Shown here: one piece after another, positions 47,564-58,731 of the stretch
Position numbering within the stretch: the stretch's first letter is position 1
How the letters are laid out: the number at the start of each line of letters is the position of its first letter
Assembly: GCF_958298935.1 (NCBI RefSeq)
Contig: NC_084929.1
Location: 33,607,501-33,671,500, forward strand
Length of the DNA stretch: 64,000 nt
Source: Phragmites australis
Taxonomy: Eukaryota > Streptophyta > Magnoliopsida > Poales > Poaceae
Direction: 5' to 3'
Program-made: the position numbers and the translations under genes
Notes under the pieces: model-generated
Database searches by the model: none
What the model was told of the DNA's origin: nothing
What the model saw: only the letters and a program-made list of their open reading frames with translations

Positions 47564-49024
47564 CTATTGCTTGCTGCCGCCGCGGTTGAGCATCTCCTTG
47601 TAGTTGAGCAGCGAGTTGAGCCTCTGCAGCTGCAGCTGCTGCCTGAACTTGTTGATGAAGTCGTCCGCCCTCGCGTCCACGCACTGTTCCGCCTCCGCCT
47701 CCACTACGCCGGCCTCCGAGCTCGACTTGCTCATCCTTGCCTCCGCCCCCTGCTTCTTCTCCTTGCCCTGCTCCCGCTCCGGCTCCGACCGGCTCCTGCC
47801 GTAGCGCGCCTGCTTCTTCTCGTCCGCGGCTGGGGTTGACGCGGGAACGGGGTCCTCGTGACCGAGGTCGCCGGAGCGGAGGTAGAGGCCGAAGGAGCGG
47901 AGGCGGTCCAGGACGGACGACGTGCGCGCCAGCGGCGCCGGCGCCTGAGGTGGAAGTGGAACGTGTTCTTCTTGGTCGTGGTGCAGTTGCTGCTGCGACC
48001 GTTCTCGCTTGAAATTGTTAATAAATGCTTCCGCCCTCGCGTCGATGCACTTGTCCGTCTCCTCCTCCCCTAGGTTCGGAGCGGCGGCCTTCTTCGCCCC
48101 CGAGCTCGACTTGGACATTCTTGCCTCTACCCCTTGTTTCTTCTCCTTCTTACCCTGACCCCACGCCGGCTCGGACCGGCTCCTGTCATAGTGCGCGTGC
48201 GCTTGCTTCTTCTCGTCCACCGGGGTGGCGTTGGGGAAGCCATCTCTGGCTGGGGTTGATGCGGCGGTGGGTTGCTCAGGAGCGAGGAAGCCGTAGAGGC
48301 CCAGGGAGCGGAGGCGGTCCAGGACGGACGACGTGCGCGCGAGCGGCGCAGGCGCGGGCGCCGGAGGAGGAACGTACTCTTCTTGGTAGTGGTACTCTAC
48401 TTTTGGCGGCGACGGTTGCCGCCTGAAACTGCCAATGAATTCCTCCGCCCTCGCGTCCACGGCCTCGTCCTCCTCGACCACCCTGCTTGCCGGAGCCCGA
48501 GCTACCTGCGCCTTCCTCACCTCCGAGCCCGACTTCTTCGTCTTCGTCGCCGTCCTCTTCTCCTCCCGCGCGGGCGCCGGCTCGGACCGGCTCCTGGCGC
48601 AGTGAGCCTGCTTCGTCGTCTCTTCCACAGGAGAGAACACATCCTGCGTGTGGGTCGCCCCAGCAGCGCCGTACTCGGGTGGGAAGTCGCCGGAGCGGAA
48701 GCGGTAGAGGCCGAGCGAGCGGAGCCGGTCCAGGACAGAGGACGTGCGCGCGAGCGGCGCAGGCGGCGGCGTTGCGTACAGCGGCTGCTGCTGGTAGTAG
48801 TGGTACTCCTGCTGCTGATGTGGGTGGAGCTGTTGGAGAGGCTCTTGGTGGCGGGGGTGGGGGTGCCCGTCGTCGTGGTGCTCCCGGCGGCGGCGCTGGT
48901 GGGAGCGGGAGGTGAGCGCGATGGTGCCGATGACGAGGTTGACGAGGAGGAAGAGCGTCGCCGGGGTGAAGTAGCCCCGGATCGACGCCCACGCGCCGAA
49001 CGGCGTCACGTCGGCGCTGTCCAT
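47564..49024 (-). CDS. DUF4408/DUF761 protein with internal three-fold repeat, intronless
   Basis: A 486-residue plant-specific protein of the DUF4408 plus DUF761 family (A70/cotton-fibre-like), of unknown biochemical role. ATG at 49024, TAG at 47566-47564, single exon. The N-terminus (FTPATLFLLVNLVIGTIALT, about residues 18-40) is the hydrophobic DUF4408-type membrane segment. A His/Gln-rich linker follows. Then come three units of 137 residues starting near residues 88, 225 and 362. Each has LARTSSVLDRLRSLGLY, later RSRSEP, a Lys-rich basic patch, and DARAExFIxxFxR. The last unit finishes with the full DUF761 end (DARADDFINKFRQQ, then LLNYKEML). Family members I know carry this motif set once. 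The 411 bp spacing is identical between both pairs of copies. The reading frame is clean. Confidence 0.9.
   Translation of the reverse strand: MDSADVTPFGAWASIRGYFTPATLFLLVNLVIGTIALTSRSHQRRRREHHDDGHPHPRHQEPLQQLHPHQQQEYHYYQQQPLYATPPPAPLARTSSVLDRLRSLGLYRFRSGDFPPEYGAAGATHTQDVFSPVEETTKQAHCARSRSEPAPAREEKRTATKTKKSGSEVRKAQVARAPASRVVEEDEAVDARAEEFIGSFRRQPSPPKVEYHYQEEYVPPPAPAPAPLARTSSVLDRLRSLGLYGFLAPEQPTAASTPARDGFPNATPVDEKKQAHAHYDRSRSEPAWGQGKKEKKQGVEARMSKSSSGAKKAAAPNLGEEETDKCIDARAEAFINNFKRERSQQQLHHDQEEHVPLPPQAPAPLARTSSVLDRLRSFGLYLRSGDLGHEDPVPASTPAADEKKQARYGRSRSEPEREQGKEKKQGAEARMSKSSSEAGVVEAEAEQCVDARADDFINKFRQQLQLQRLNSLLNYKEMLNRGGSKQ
47880..49000 (-). repeat. 411 bp-period internal repeat of the DUF761 gene
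   Basis: The plus-strand block AGGCGGTCCAGGAC recurs at 47901, 48312 and, as AGCCGGTCCAGGAC, 48723, giving two steps of exactly 411 bp (137 codons). The sequence between the anchors is diverged but keeps the motif order. Confidence 0.85.
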
Positions 49025-50868
49025 CTGATCGAGTTGCCGGGGCGCGCGAGGGGAGCGAGCGACGCGAACGGCTTGGGGGCGTGGGGAGGGTGGAGGTGGG
49101 GACTGGCATTTGGTGCGGAGTCCAACTGGTGCGAAACTGTTAAATGGCGGCTATGTCCGGGGGGGAACACGCGGCGCGGCGGGGATGGGCTGCTGCTGAC
49201 TTGGTGGGTGGAAAACGTGGGAGCCCAAGTGCCGCCCCTCGTGCCGCGCCTGCCGACCCGCCGGGATTGCAGGCGATGATGCATGGGAGTTGATGGGACA
49301 GGCATCTTCTCGCTGCAGGAGGACGCGGTCGGAACCGGACCTGGATCCTCTTTAGCGGAAGTCATGCGGAGGAATGTAGCAACCGAAACAGTGATATGCC
49401 ATAAGGTAAACAGTGATATGCCATAAGGTACAATGGCACTGTAGAACGGTATGGTAGGAACAGTTCTTCTATCATCTGTTCTACTATTCATTATTTACTG
49501 TAGTGAATGCTCTAGTCCGTTAGATTTTGATCTACAGTTTGAGAACGGATCCTAACGTAAATCACTGTTTATTTCCTAAAGTGATAATTTCACTGCGGAG
49601 CATCTCTTTCCGTCGGAACCAGCTCCTAGCGCGACGACTAAGTATGAAGTGTTTTTAGGTAATAATAGTAATCCACAGTAAAATACTGTAGCACGTATAC
49701 TGTTCATAAAATACTATACTAATTTTGCCGTTCCCAATCCTCTGACTCACTTTGCTCTAGTCCGAGGAGGCGGTTCCGACGCGGTTTGACTGGCTCGCTC
49801 CAGGCGATGATGTACACGACTAACGGCTGGTACACTCAGTACAGTCATGCTAGCAACAGTGAAGGAATTGTAGATTCTGGCTACCGTGACTAAGCATCGG
49901 GGAGACTGGTGGTTTCCCGTAATTTTCTTTGACGTAGAGTGCCTTCTAGGCATTAGGCTAGTAACTTTGTTTGATCAGTTTGATTTTTTTTTAAAAATCA
50001 GTTTGAAACATAAACTTTTTATAGTAATACTAGCAGCAGTAAAAGAATGCAAGCAAGCAGGGAGATCTGTAGTATATGGAACAATATTCCACTATATCTA
50101 TTTTTCAAATGCCTAAATTTTAGAATGTGCAATCAAATGGCCGTGTGAACTTATATGAATGCACTACATTCATCGTGGTTAAGGCTATGGATTCACAGTA
50201 TTGACTTTTCGATGAAGATTTGTCTGCTATCGGATTTAGAGAGATGTTGGTGGATGGAAGGATGACCCAACAGATGAGACAAGCGAGATAACGAAGCGAT
50301 TAGGCAATGCGATAGGGGTGCCACTAACCATAGATGGTAGAAGGTGACTGGATAAATAGTATCAAACGGAGACGACCAGACGAAAGTGGATTAACATAAT
50401 ACCTACGATGGAAGGCCTACCGAAGATGGTGGAGAAGAGCTGAAAACTAGGGCAAACACGTAGGGGTGGGAGGCTGCCGTGGTGAGAGAAAGAGAGCGAG
50501 AAAGTAAGAGGTTGAAGAAGTAACGCCATATGATGCCAATCGAACCGCTGAGGACCCATCTAAAAAAGCAGGCATCTCAAGTATAGCATTCGCTCTATTC
50601 CAGTATTTCATTTAGCTCCGTGCACTCTTGGCGGTTGACATTTCCGCAGAGGATCCGACAAAATACTCCCTGATGCGCAGATGACAGATCAGTGCTCGAC
50701 CGTCCAGCCTGACACAGTTGGGTCAAGCGTACCTGGTGAATTAATTGAACACACCGGACATGTGCCATCACGTGCTAGTAGTAGCTGATTTGGTAAAAGA
50801 AAGTCTTCTGTCCCCTGCAGGTCAACGATCAGGCTGCATACTTGATTACATATCTAGCAACCCTATTA
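49025..50868. other. Promoter of the DUF761 gene and intergenic DNA
   Basis: The right-hand part of this interval shows no gene. A small tandem duplication, ACAGTGATATGCCATAAGGTA (21-24 bp unit), is at 49388-49431. Confidence 0.4.
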
Positions 50869-51110
50869 AGCCACCTAAAATCATCTCTAACTATATTTAT
50901 TTTATTTTTATTTTTTATTTTTTATTTTTTTTATTTTCTCTTATTTTCAACAGCTTTCTTTCAAAGTGGTTAGTGAAGAAAAAGTAGAAAAATACATTGT
51001 GAAGAGAATAACATTAAGAATTAATTTATGACGAGAACTGTAAAAAAATAGTTGAAGCGTTAAAAGAAACGAAAATCTTTTTATGAAATGTTTTTATCCC
51101 TGACATAATT
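50869..51110. repeat. AT-rich repeat related to 11860-12200
   Basis: Shares the GCGYTAAAAGAAMRAAAATC block and neighbouring order with the copy near 12130. The left end CACCTAAAATCATCTCTAAC resembles a MITE terminus. Confidence 0.5.
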
Positions 51111-51999
51111 TTTTTAAAATGATCCAGAAGAAGGGTGGATAACCTCTCGCTAAACCGCAAGTTTATTTTCCCTGATGGTCGCTTTCCCAGACACGATAAC
51201 GTATCAAGTCCGATCTTGTCTTCGCTTCAAAACGAAATTACATTGCCTAAAAGAAAAACGAAAGTACAGATGATACCAGTGCACACCATGGGTACTCGGA
51301 AAATGCAACTTCGCTCGGGGTGTGCACTGTGCACACACCGATTATTTGTGTCATTTATGTGCTTTGGTATTAAAAAACAGTAAAACGATAAAAGGCTAAA
51401 TGTATAAAAAGCTCGAACAATTACACATCATACAAAATAATCAAAAAATATGATCATCTCACTGAAAAATACATAACAACCAGAACATTAAAAAAGAAAG
51501 TGTGACAATCTCATCAGAATAAACATATAGAAAATTAAAATATTTACACATCATTAAAAAAATTGGAAAAATGTGTCAGATAAAACCATGAAACTAGCGT
51601 ATCCTATCAGAATAAGACTACACCGACATGTACATTTATAAATCTGCCATTTTCACCACTTTTCTTTAATTTGCTTCAAAATTAATACACGAAATATACT
51701 AACGATCTACATAACCGATATGTATACACCCAGTTTCGAAAGTTTCCCTTTGTCTCTGTACGTGCGTGGTTGAAGATCATATTGTTTGGTACAAGAAACT
51801 AGTGTGAACGAGTAGCTCCATTAGTGTCTCATGTTAGCATTTATAAATGAGCTCCCTTAATTTTATTCTTAGCTCCACCACCAGATATACGCAATGTAAC
51901 CAGCAATTGATTGGCGAAAAAATATAGATAACCTATGTTATCGTATTTATCAAAATAGATAATATATCAATATATTTACAAACTTAGCGTCTGTATTCG
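51111..51999. other. AT-rich intergenic stretch, nothing recognised
   Basis: No protein motif, RNA gene or element end was identified. Confidence 0.35.
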
Positions 52000-53740
52000 A
52001 CAATTCAAACATCAAAAAATTAATTCCAGTACCTGAGGCACCAAAAAACGATGAGCCCACCTATATTCGGTACCTGAGCTACTGAATAAGGCACTATTCA
52101 TCATATTCGGCACCACGGGTGTTGAATACAGAGCATTTTTGGCACCTAAGGTGTCATAGTAAGAGTCATAGATGATATTTATTTAAACCAATCTGTGCGT
52201 AGTAAAAGTCACAGATATTGTTTGTTTAAATCCGTTTGTGATTACTAATAGTAATAGATAAGTTTTATCTAAACCTATCTATGTTAATTGTTACAGATGG
52301 ATTTTTTTTTTTTAAAAAAAACCTCCATATCCCCCTTTCTCCCACTAGGAATCAAATTTGCTTATAGTGAAAAAGGGTCACATAGGTACACACTATGATT
52401 ATCAAATTAAATATATTGACATATTGTTTAGAATAAGGATCACACATTGATCATAATATCAATCACATATTGTTCATAACACAAAACACATGCATTTACT
52501 TTTATTTATATATCATAAAAGTTAAGAACATCACACAGATGCAAATCACATATTATTCAGAACATATAAAACTAGCTAGCTATACATCATTGGTCGATCG
52601 ACGACATATTCCAAAAGGATAAAATGATTGATATAATGGAGATGCCTTATTCAAAAAGACGAAAAGTGATCGATAAACTTGGGTCAATCGACGTGATCTT
52701 TCAAAAACATAAGATCTAGCATCATCTTCAATTAGCAATTCACAACCATTCAAAAATGATTGCATCTTGACTATCTCATGCATTAGCCAGAATCAGAATG
52801 TGTTGCTGCCAAACCACCAGCTATGGTTCAATAAGAAATAGGCATTCAAACCTTTCTTGCGGTTGACAAAAATATCTCCATTATGACAAATGACTGTGGA
52901 GAAATTTTCATTTGGTAGAACATAATGGAGAATATGGTTGACGACGTACACAGGGTCGAAAAAGGGGCCCTTCACAGAAGCAAAGAAGATGAATTCCATC
53001 GGGCCAAAGTCGATGCCAAGCATCCATGCTGTCAAAGCCGCTATAGCAACAATCCCATCATGTCACTTCCTGATTATCGTGAATTACGTTATTGTAGATC
53101 TACGACGGAAACAAAGTTGTGTCATCAATTGCACAGATTAAAACAATAAAAACCTAACAATCTCTAACTAAATCTCGAAGAGAACCATATAAATCTCGAA
53201 GAGAACCATATGATACTCACCTCAATGCAGTAAAAGGGATTCGACCCCCCGCCGAGATCTCGTTTGTCCAACGATGATGGTGAGTGAGGTCGCAAAACAC
53301 TCCTCACTTCTCAGTGCAGTTACACATTTGGATATGATGAGTGAGGAAGAAGAACACTCCTTGTCGCTTTATATTGAGGGGGTTATGCGTGTGAGAAGCC
53401 AAAAGAGCCTGAAGAGACAAGCGATTTGTGTGTGTGTGTGTTGGAAGCCAAAAGAGGTAGGGAAGATAGGTGATCAAATTTAAAAATATTCTAGAATCTT
53501 TAAATACAGACGAGTATTTATAAAATCCGTCTGTGTCTACCGAATTGACATATACGGGTCTTACAAGAAACCGTATGTGACAATGTCACATACGATTTTT
53601 TCTAAAAACGTCCGTGTCTATATGTTAAAAATAGACGGATTTATAACAAATTGTCTTTGAGTTTATTCACACCTAAACAAATATCTTGTTATAGATATAT
53701 CTGTCTCAACAACTATTTAAGGATATTTTTTATGATAGGT
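52000..53740. repeat. Block bounded by short diverged repeats, possible decayed DNA transposon
   Basis: On the left (52130-52300) variants of RTCACAGATRNTRTTTRTTTAAAYC recur. On the right (53500-53650) variants of AATCCGTCTGTGTCTA and TATAGACGGATTTATAA recur. Flanking arrays of short sub-terminal repeats in opposite orientation are typical of CACTA elements, but no CACTA terminus was found. The middle has two short minus-strand frames (53035-52793 and 52783-52580) that I do not recognise. Confidence 0.4.
53171..53215. repeat. Tandem duplication, 23 bp unit
   Basis: AAATCTCGAAGAGAACCATAT occurs twice head to tail. Confidence 0.85.
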
Positions 53741-53898
53741 TCTAAGAAATCACCCGTGATATATCTTCCGCTTTCAATAATTCTGTTATAGTATGAGTTT
53801 GGTTGCCGAATCTATGGCGCCGAAACGCTTCTGAAGCTGAGTGAAGTGGTGGTGGGTTGGCTCTAGTGCGGTTGCGGGAGGGGTAGTCTGTTGTTAGA

Positions 53899-55136
53899 GC
53901 ATATCCAAGAGGATAGCTATCACAAACGCTATCTCGTTTTTGGCTACTTCCGTGAAAAAAAGGGTCTCCAACAGAAACGCTATCACTCTCGATATTTTAG
54001 CGAGCGCTCCATTACCATCCTCGCGCACGCCACATTTGACGTGTGCCCTCCCCCATGCCATCCCCAACTGCCGCTCCGCCCGTGCTTTCCCGCCACCACC
54101 CTGACTAACGAGGAAACCGACGCGTGCAAAGGAATAGAGGTGACGCCGTGAAGCTCACCGTGTGCTAAAATGATGGGAAGATGCGCTGCAATGTAGGGTC
54201 GATGATGGGGGTAGCGGAGAGTCGGCCGTACTTGGGGAAGAAAGGCGCAGAAGCTCGAATCGGCGAGGGAAACGACGAAATCTATGCGGGATCCGGCGGG
54301 AAGAGCTCCTAGCGAGCTCCCTTTGCACGAATCTGGGCTCAGTTGCTCGGATTTTGGCTGACGACAGGGTGGAGTCCGGCAGCGGCTTGGTGCTTTGCAT
54401 GTGTTGTGCTCTGGTGGGGAAGCGAGAGTGACAAGCCACCTCTGCTCTGGGCCCACCGGAGTTCTGCCGCGATAGCATGAACAACGAGTGCACGGCCGCG
54501 GGCACAGAGGTCAACGTCCCTGAGCCGGACGCTGGGAGCAGGCCGAGCTCCTTGTGCGCCTTGGTCGTGACGGTGTGGAGCAGCGCCTCGGGACCAAAGG
54601 TGAGGCATATCATCTCCTCGCTGTGGTCCTGGATGAGCAAGAACCCCATGATCTTGGTGGCGTGGTCCGGGTCCAGCAACTAGATCCGCGAGAAGACCAC
54701 CTTGGTGGCCTCGTAGGCATCCATGGCCAACTCTACCCTACAGCAAACAAGCACACGATCTCCTTCTTCCCATCTTTCCTCCTCTTCTCTCCCTCACTGC
54801 ATTCTTGCACCAACCTATCCGCTGTACTGCAAGGTCACTCTCCATGACTGAATCCCCAAAATGCAAGCTACTGGGATGGAGGAAAGAGAAAGTAGATAAT
54901 GACAAGAAGAGTGGAGGAGGAAGGAGTAGTCGGAGGGGATGGGATACAATATTATTAAAAAAATTGGGAGAGAGAGTATGGAGGGTGAAATATGTATATA
55001 CGGTTGGAGTGATGGAGTAATATAGTAGGAAAATTTTTATAGATGATAATCTATATAAATATATAGATGATGTATTATAGATGTTCTGTTAGAGTTGCTG
55101 GATAGTGTATTATAGATATTTTATTGGAGTTGCTTT
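53899..55136. mobile_element. Probable non-autonomous element carrying a CCCH-protein fragment
   Basis: The left end AGCATATCCAAGAGGATAG and the reverse complement of the right end, AGCAACTCCAATAAAATAT, share the AGCAnnTCCAA type of terminus common in grass MITEs and MULEs. No target duplication was established. The interior holds a minus-strand gene fragment (54470-54724). Confidence 0.45.
54470..54724 (-). pseudogene. Captured 5' fragment of a plant CCCH zinc-finger/RRM protein gene
   Basis: Minus strand from ATG at 54724: MDAYEATKVVFSRI, an in-frame TAG (54682-54680) where the family has Gln, then [40 protein letters not shown] and AHKELGLLP. This is the conserved N-terminus of the plant nuclear CCCH-plus-RRM family (OsC3H22/46 type). 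The zinc fingers and RRM are missing. The stop and truncation make it non-functional. It sits inside inverted-end DNA, suggesting transposon capture. Confidence 0.75.
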
Positions 55137-55420
55137 TAGTACCTCGGATGGATGGGTCGACGAACTCAGCGATCAAACTTGGAAAGAAAGAAACGCGCGA
55201 GGAAGAAGTGGGAGACGAGAGAGGACAGGTAGCTGTATTCAGAGGAGTGTTCCCGCCTCTACCTCTCACGCCTCTCCTATTTATCATCCAGTGATTACAT
55301 GGTTTTGGGCCAAACTCAATTAGCCCACTTGTTTCCACTCACGCACGGGTTGGGCTTCGCTTATCGCATCGTCCTTCTGAGCCCATATGTGCCGTCGCCT
55401 CGCGCTGGAGCTGTTGTCGG

Positions 55421-57393
55421 ATGAGTGCTGACAGAGAGACGTGCTCCCGCCGATGCGTCGGCGCGATCATAGAACTGCTGTGGCGCGAGGGTGCTAAAGG
55501 GGCCCAACACCCCGACGCCAGGAGGCTCAATGCCATCATCGGGCGGTACTATCATCGCGCCATGCGCGCCCTGGAGCGCTCCGTCAAGTGCTTCTTGGAT
55601 GCGGATGACGGCGGCGGCCGAGATCGTCGTCGGATCGTCAGTGCGCTGACGCTGGAGCTGTATCCCACCCACAGCTTGCACAACATCGACCGGCTGATCA
55701 GCAAGGCCATCGGCGCCTGGGGTGTCGAGGACCTCGCGGTTGTTGTCAGGGCCGTCCCGCAGAAATTGGGGGTCCTGTGCCAAACTTCTGAATCAGTCTC
55801 TCAATTTAGCCTTCAGATTCAAATTTTCTATCCCTACTTTCATAAGACATGGAATGATTGAAGAAAATAAAAACGACATTTAAATACACAAATACAAGAA
55901 AAAATAGCAGTAACCAGTAATATTAGAAATTCATGAATCAAACCATAGTTAATCCAGACTCTGTGTATAGGCAATAGAAAGCAACGAAACAACCTGATTA
56001 GAGTGGCTTTCATGGCTATAGCTTCCAGAGGTCCCCGATTTAACATGAAGTCGTGAATGGCCTGCTTCGAGCCTTCGATCCGACGGGATCGGCCGGACTC
56101 CACAGCGCTGTGGGTTTCTTCGCGCCGTGTTGTTGCTTTTGCGTGACGCCAGCGGCAGTCGGCAGGGACGCAGGGTGCGTTGGCACTCGGCAGGTGTGGC
56201 GGCAGGACACTACGTGATCTAGGAGATAAACAGGCAGAACACGATCGTTTGTTGACGTATTGGTTGCTGGCCTACTGGACTTTTATTTTTTATCTCTGAT
56301 TAAGTATATACTTAATCAAGTTAATTAGGATTTGGAGGCCCCAATAATTTGGAGGCCCTGTGCGAGTGCTCACCCTGCCCCTCCTAGTGGACGGGCCTGG
56401 TTGTTGTCCAGTGGACGTTGTCGAAGCGGGGCACCTACGTGGCTACGTCTTGCCCCATGGTTGTTTCGGCGGCGAGCCTCGCTTGCGAAGCATGAGCCTC
56501 TCGAACTGCCTGCCCCCGCCGCTGCAGGGTTTCGGGGCGCTCAACACGCTCGTGTTACAGCACCTGCCCTTCTCGACGCCGGCGGCCATCTACGAGGGCG
56601 TCTTCGCCACACCTCATTTCCTGCCGCTGCGAGGAAGCGCATGCAGCTGGTGGTCGACGCGCCCATGTCGCAGATCAGGGAGCTCGTGGTAGAGAACTGC
56701 TTCAGCAAGATGGTGCCGCGCTCTCTCCCATGGCACGAGAGGCTAGCCGGCCTGCAACATATCATTCTCCCGTTCGAGTTCGGCTCTGTCCCTCGCCTTG
56801 CGCACATCCATGAGAGGACGTCTCCTCTCACGCAACCTCTTCAGATATACAACCTCCACTTCTGTTCCAAGGCGCCACGGCCGTGACGGACCTTGTCATC
56901 CGGTTCAGTGGCACGTTCCCATGGGTCAAGCCGGACCACGCACCGGCCGGTCACGGTGCTCCCCAGTCTGAGGAGGGCGCGCTCTGGTCGCCGGCGTGCC
57001 TTCGTCCTGGGACGTGTCGTGGCCTCGCATGCTCCTCGAGTCGGCTCCTTCACTCGAGACCCTTCACGTCCACGTCGAGCCTCCTCGCGGAGGCGAGCCG
57101 CCGGGTGACGAAATACCGTGGCCGGACGGCGAGCTTCTGCACCGTCAGTTGAAGGAGCTCGTGCTAACTGGGTTCCAGGGGGGAATAGGATTCTCTGACT
57201 TCACCCACGGGTGAAGTCAGGTGACTTCAAACTTCCGTGCTACAGTAAATTGACGTCAGAGAACTGTTCACCTACTCACACTTTACTGTTCACTCGTGAC
57301 TTCAGAGGTCTGAAGTCAGGGGATCCGGATCCGTTCCAGGGGATGGAGAGGCAGGTTTACTTTGTGCGGCACGTCATGCGAGTGTTCCCCTGA
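55421..57393 (+). pseudogene. F-box/LRR-type gene remnant, multiply frameshifted and interrupted
   Basis: Pieces in collinear order but different frames: 55500-55780 (YYHRAMRALERSVKCFLDAD, ALTLELYPTHS); 56360-56640 (VLTLPLLVDG, LSNCLPPPLQGFGALNTLVL, HLPFSTPAAIYEGVF); 56640-56880 (MQLVVDAPMSQIRELVVENC, FGSVPRLAHI); 56885-56930 (TDLVIRFSGTFPWVKP); 56990-57180 ([42 protein letters not shown]); and after a MITE, 57340-57393 (GMERQVYFVRHVMRVFP, stop). These are the leucine-rich and C-terminal blocks of grass F-box/LRR proteins. The F-box itself was not found. About 550 bp of unrelated sequence (55790-56340) separates the first two pieces. Confidence 0.75.
57182..57333. mobile_element. Mutator-type MITE, 152 bp, with 9 bp target duplication
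   Basis: Ends GGAATAGGATTCTCTGACTT and (reverse complement) CGGATCCGGATCCCCTGACT. A perfect 9 bp duplication, TTCCAGGGG, flanks it (57173-57181 and 57334-57342). Removing the element and one duplicate rejoins the F-box/LRR frame as LTGFQ-GMERQ, which proves insertion into formerly coding DNA. Confidence 0.92.
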
Positions 57394-58419
57394 ATTAAAC
57401 TCAACTTGAAAACAAAAGAAGTAATTAGAATCAATAGCAATTTCATGAGCTAAAAACGCTTTTAGAATGTTCCTTATGTTCCAAATAGCCCTCCGTATTT
57501 TTTCCTGAATTAATTGAAGTATTTTGGTATTTCTTTAGCCTTGCCTTGATTTCTGGAATTTATTAATCAATCGGAAAACATAATAGAAAAGGAAAAGAAT
57601 AAAGAAAACTTAGAAAGAAAAAACCTTTGGACCAAACTCTAATCCTTTCTTGGTTGAGCTCAATTCCCTTTCTTTTTTCTCGTTATTTTCCCAGACCGTC
57701 CCATCTCCTTCATGGTTTTCTTTTCTTCTCCACACTATATACTATGGAAATGTTGGGCCAAAAATTTGGGTAGTGCCGGGCTTACCCGGGCCCCCACCTG
57801 GCTCCGCCCACGAAAAATGAACGGCTGCCGTCGTGCAGCTGCTGCTACGGTAGCGATCCCTCAATCCCGAGGCTACCTTGTTCCGGTTGCGTCGGCTCAG
57901 CTCCGGTCCCAACTTTCCTCCGGTCTCCGTCGTGCCTGACATGCTGGCTCATCTTCTGATGGACATACACGGCAGCATCTGGCATCTCGGGCCCATGTCC
58001 CCAGAAAAGCCAGTCCCTTTATCGAAGCCCGACGCGCTGAAAGCCAGCGAGCCCGTGAACCGCCATGGCCGCCGTTCTCCTCCCGTCTGCAACCCTTGAC
58101 CTGAATGCATGCATGACACGTGGTCCCTGTGTTTCCCGGCCCACGCGTCAGTGTGAGCACCGCGGATCCCACGGCCCGGCCGCCACCTTTGCCGGCTGCT
58201 GCTCGCCGCCGTTGGAAACTTGAATCCCCACGAACTTCGAACGGTTCCCTCCCCCCGTCGTGGCCGAAAAGGACAACGGCTACCTCCTCCACTACCCCCG
58301 CTACTTCACTGGTGACTGGTTGCTGCTCCTTCGATTTTGTCGCGTCTCGCCTCGGCTTCTCCTTCCTCTCCCACTACCATACAACCAAGCGGAAGGTTCT
58401 GTCGAGCGAGAAATAGGAT
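57394..58419. other. Intergenic, nothing recognised
   Basis: The left part is AT-rich, the right part (57770-58330) GC-rich. No homology to a known gene was recognised on either strand. Confidence 0.35.
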
Positions 58420-58731
58420 GGGTGTGTTTGGATCTCTGGCTAGGAAAGATTTTGTCTTGTTTGGCCAGGTTTTGTATTTGAAACTGCTAAAAATTCTTAG
58501 TTTTTAGGGGCAGGGTAGCGTGCATGGGCTAGAAAAATCTTGCCCAGCGAGGAGAGCCAAAGCGGCTCGCTCTCATCCGCAAGAGCCACGGCTGGCGGAG
58601 GGATCGATGCATAACTGCCTCCATAGCTTGACGGAACCAAACGCCACAACGCAGCAAGCCTGGGTTACCTCAAACGAGCTAGTTTGCCCAGCCAAGCGAA
58701 GCTAGACTCGGTTAAAGATCCAAACACACCC
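58420..58731. mobile_element. MITE with GGGTGTGTTTGGATC ends, 312 bp
   Basis: The left end GGGTGTGTTTGGATCTCTG matches the reverse complement of the right end, GGGTGTGTTTGGATCTTTA. The interior shares CTGGCTAG / CTTGGCTGG-like sub-terminal pieces and is non-coding. The TIR style is Tourist-like, but a 3 bp duplication was not clear. It lies just 23 bp before the IQD start codon. Confidence 0.8.

Noticed and set aside
48272..49279. 335-codon plus-strand frame opposite the DUF761 gene
   Set aside because: Antisense shadow of a GC-rich, codon-biased exon. The minus-strand frame carries the known domains.
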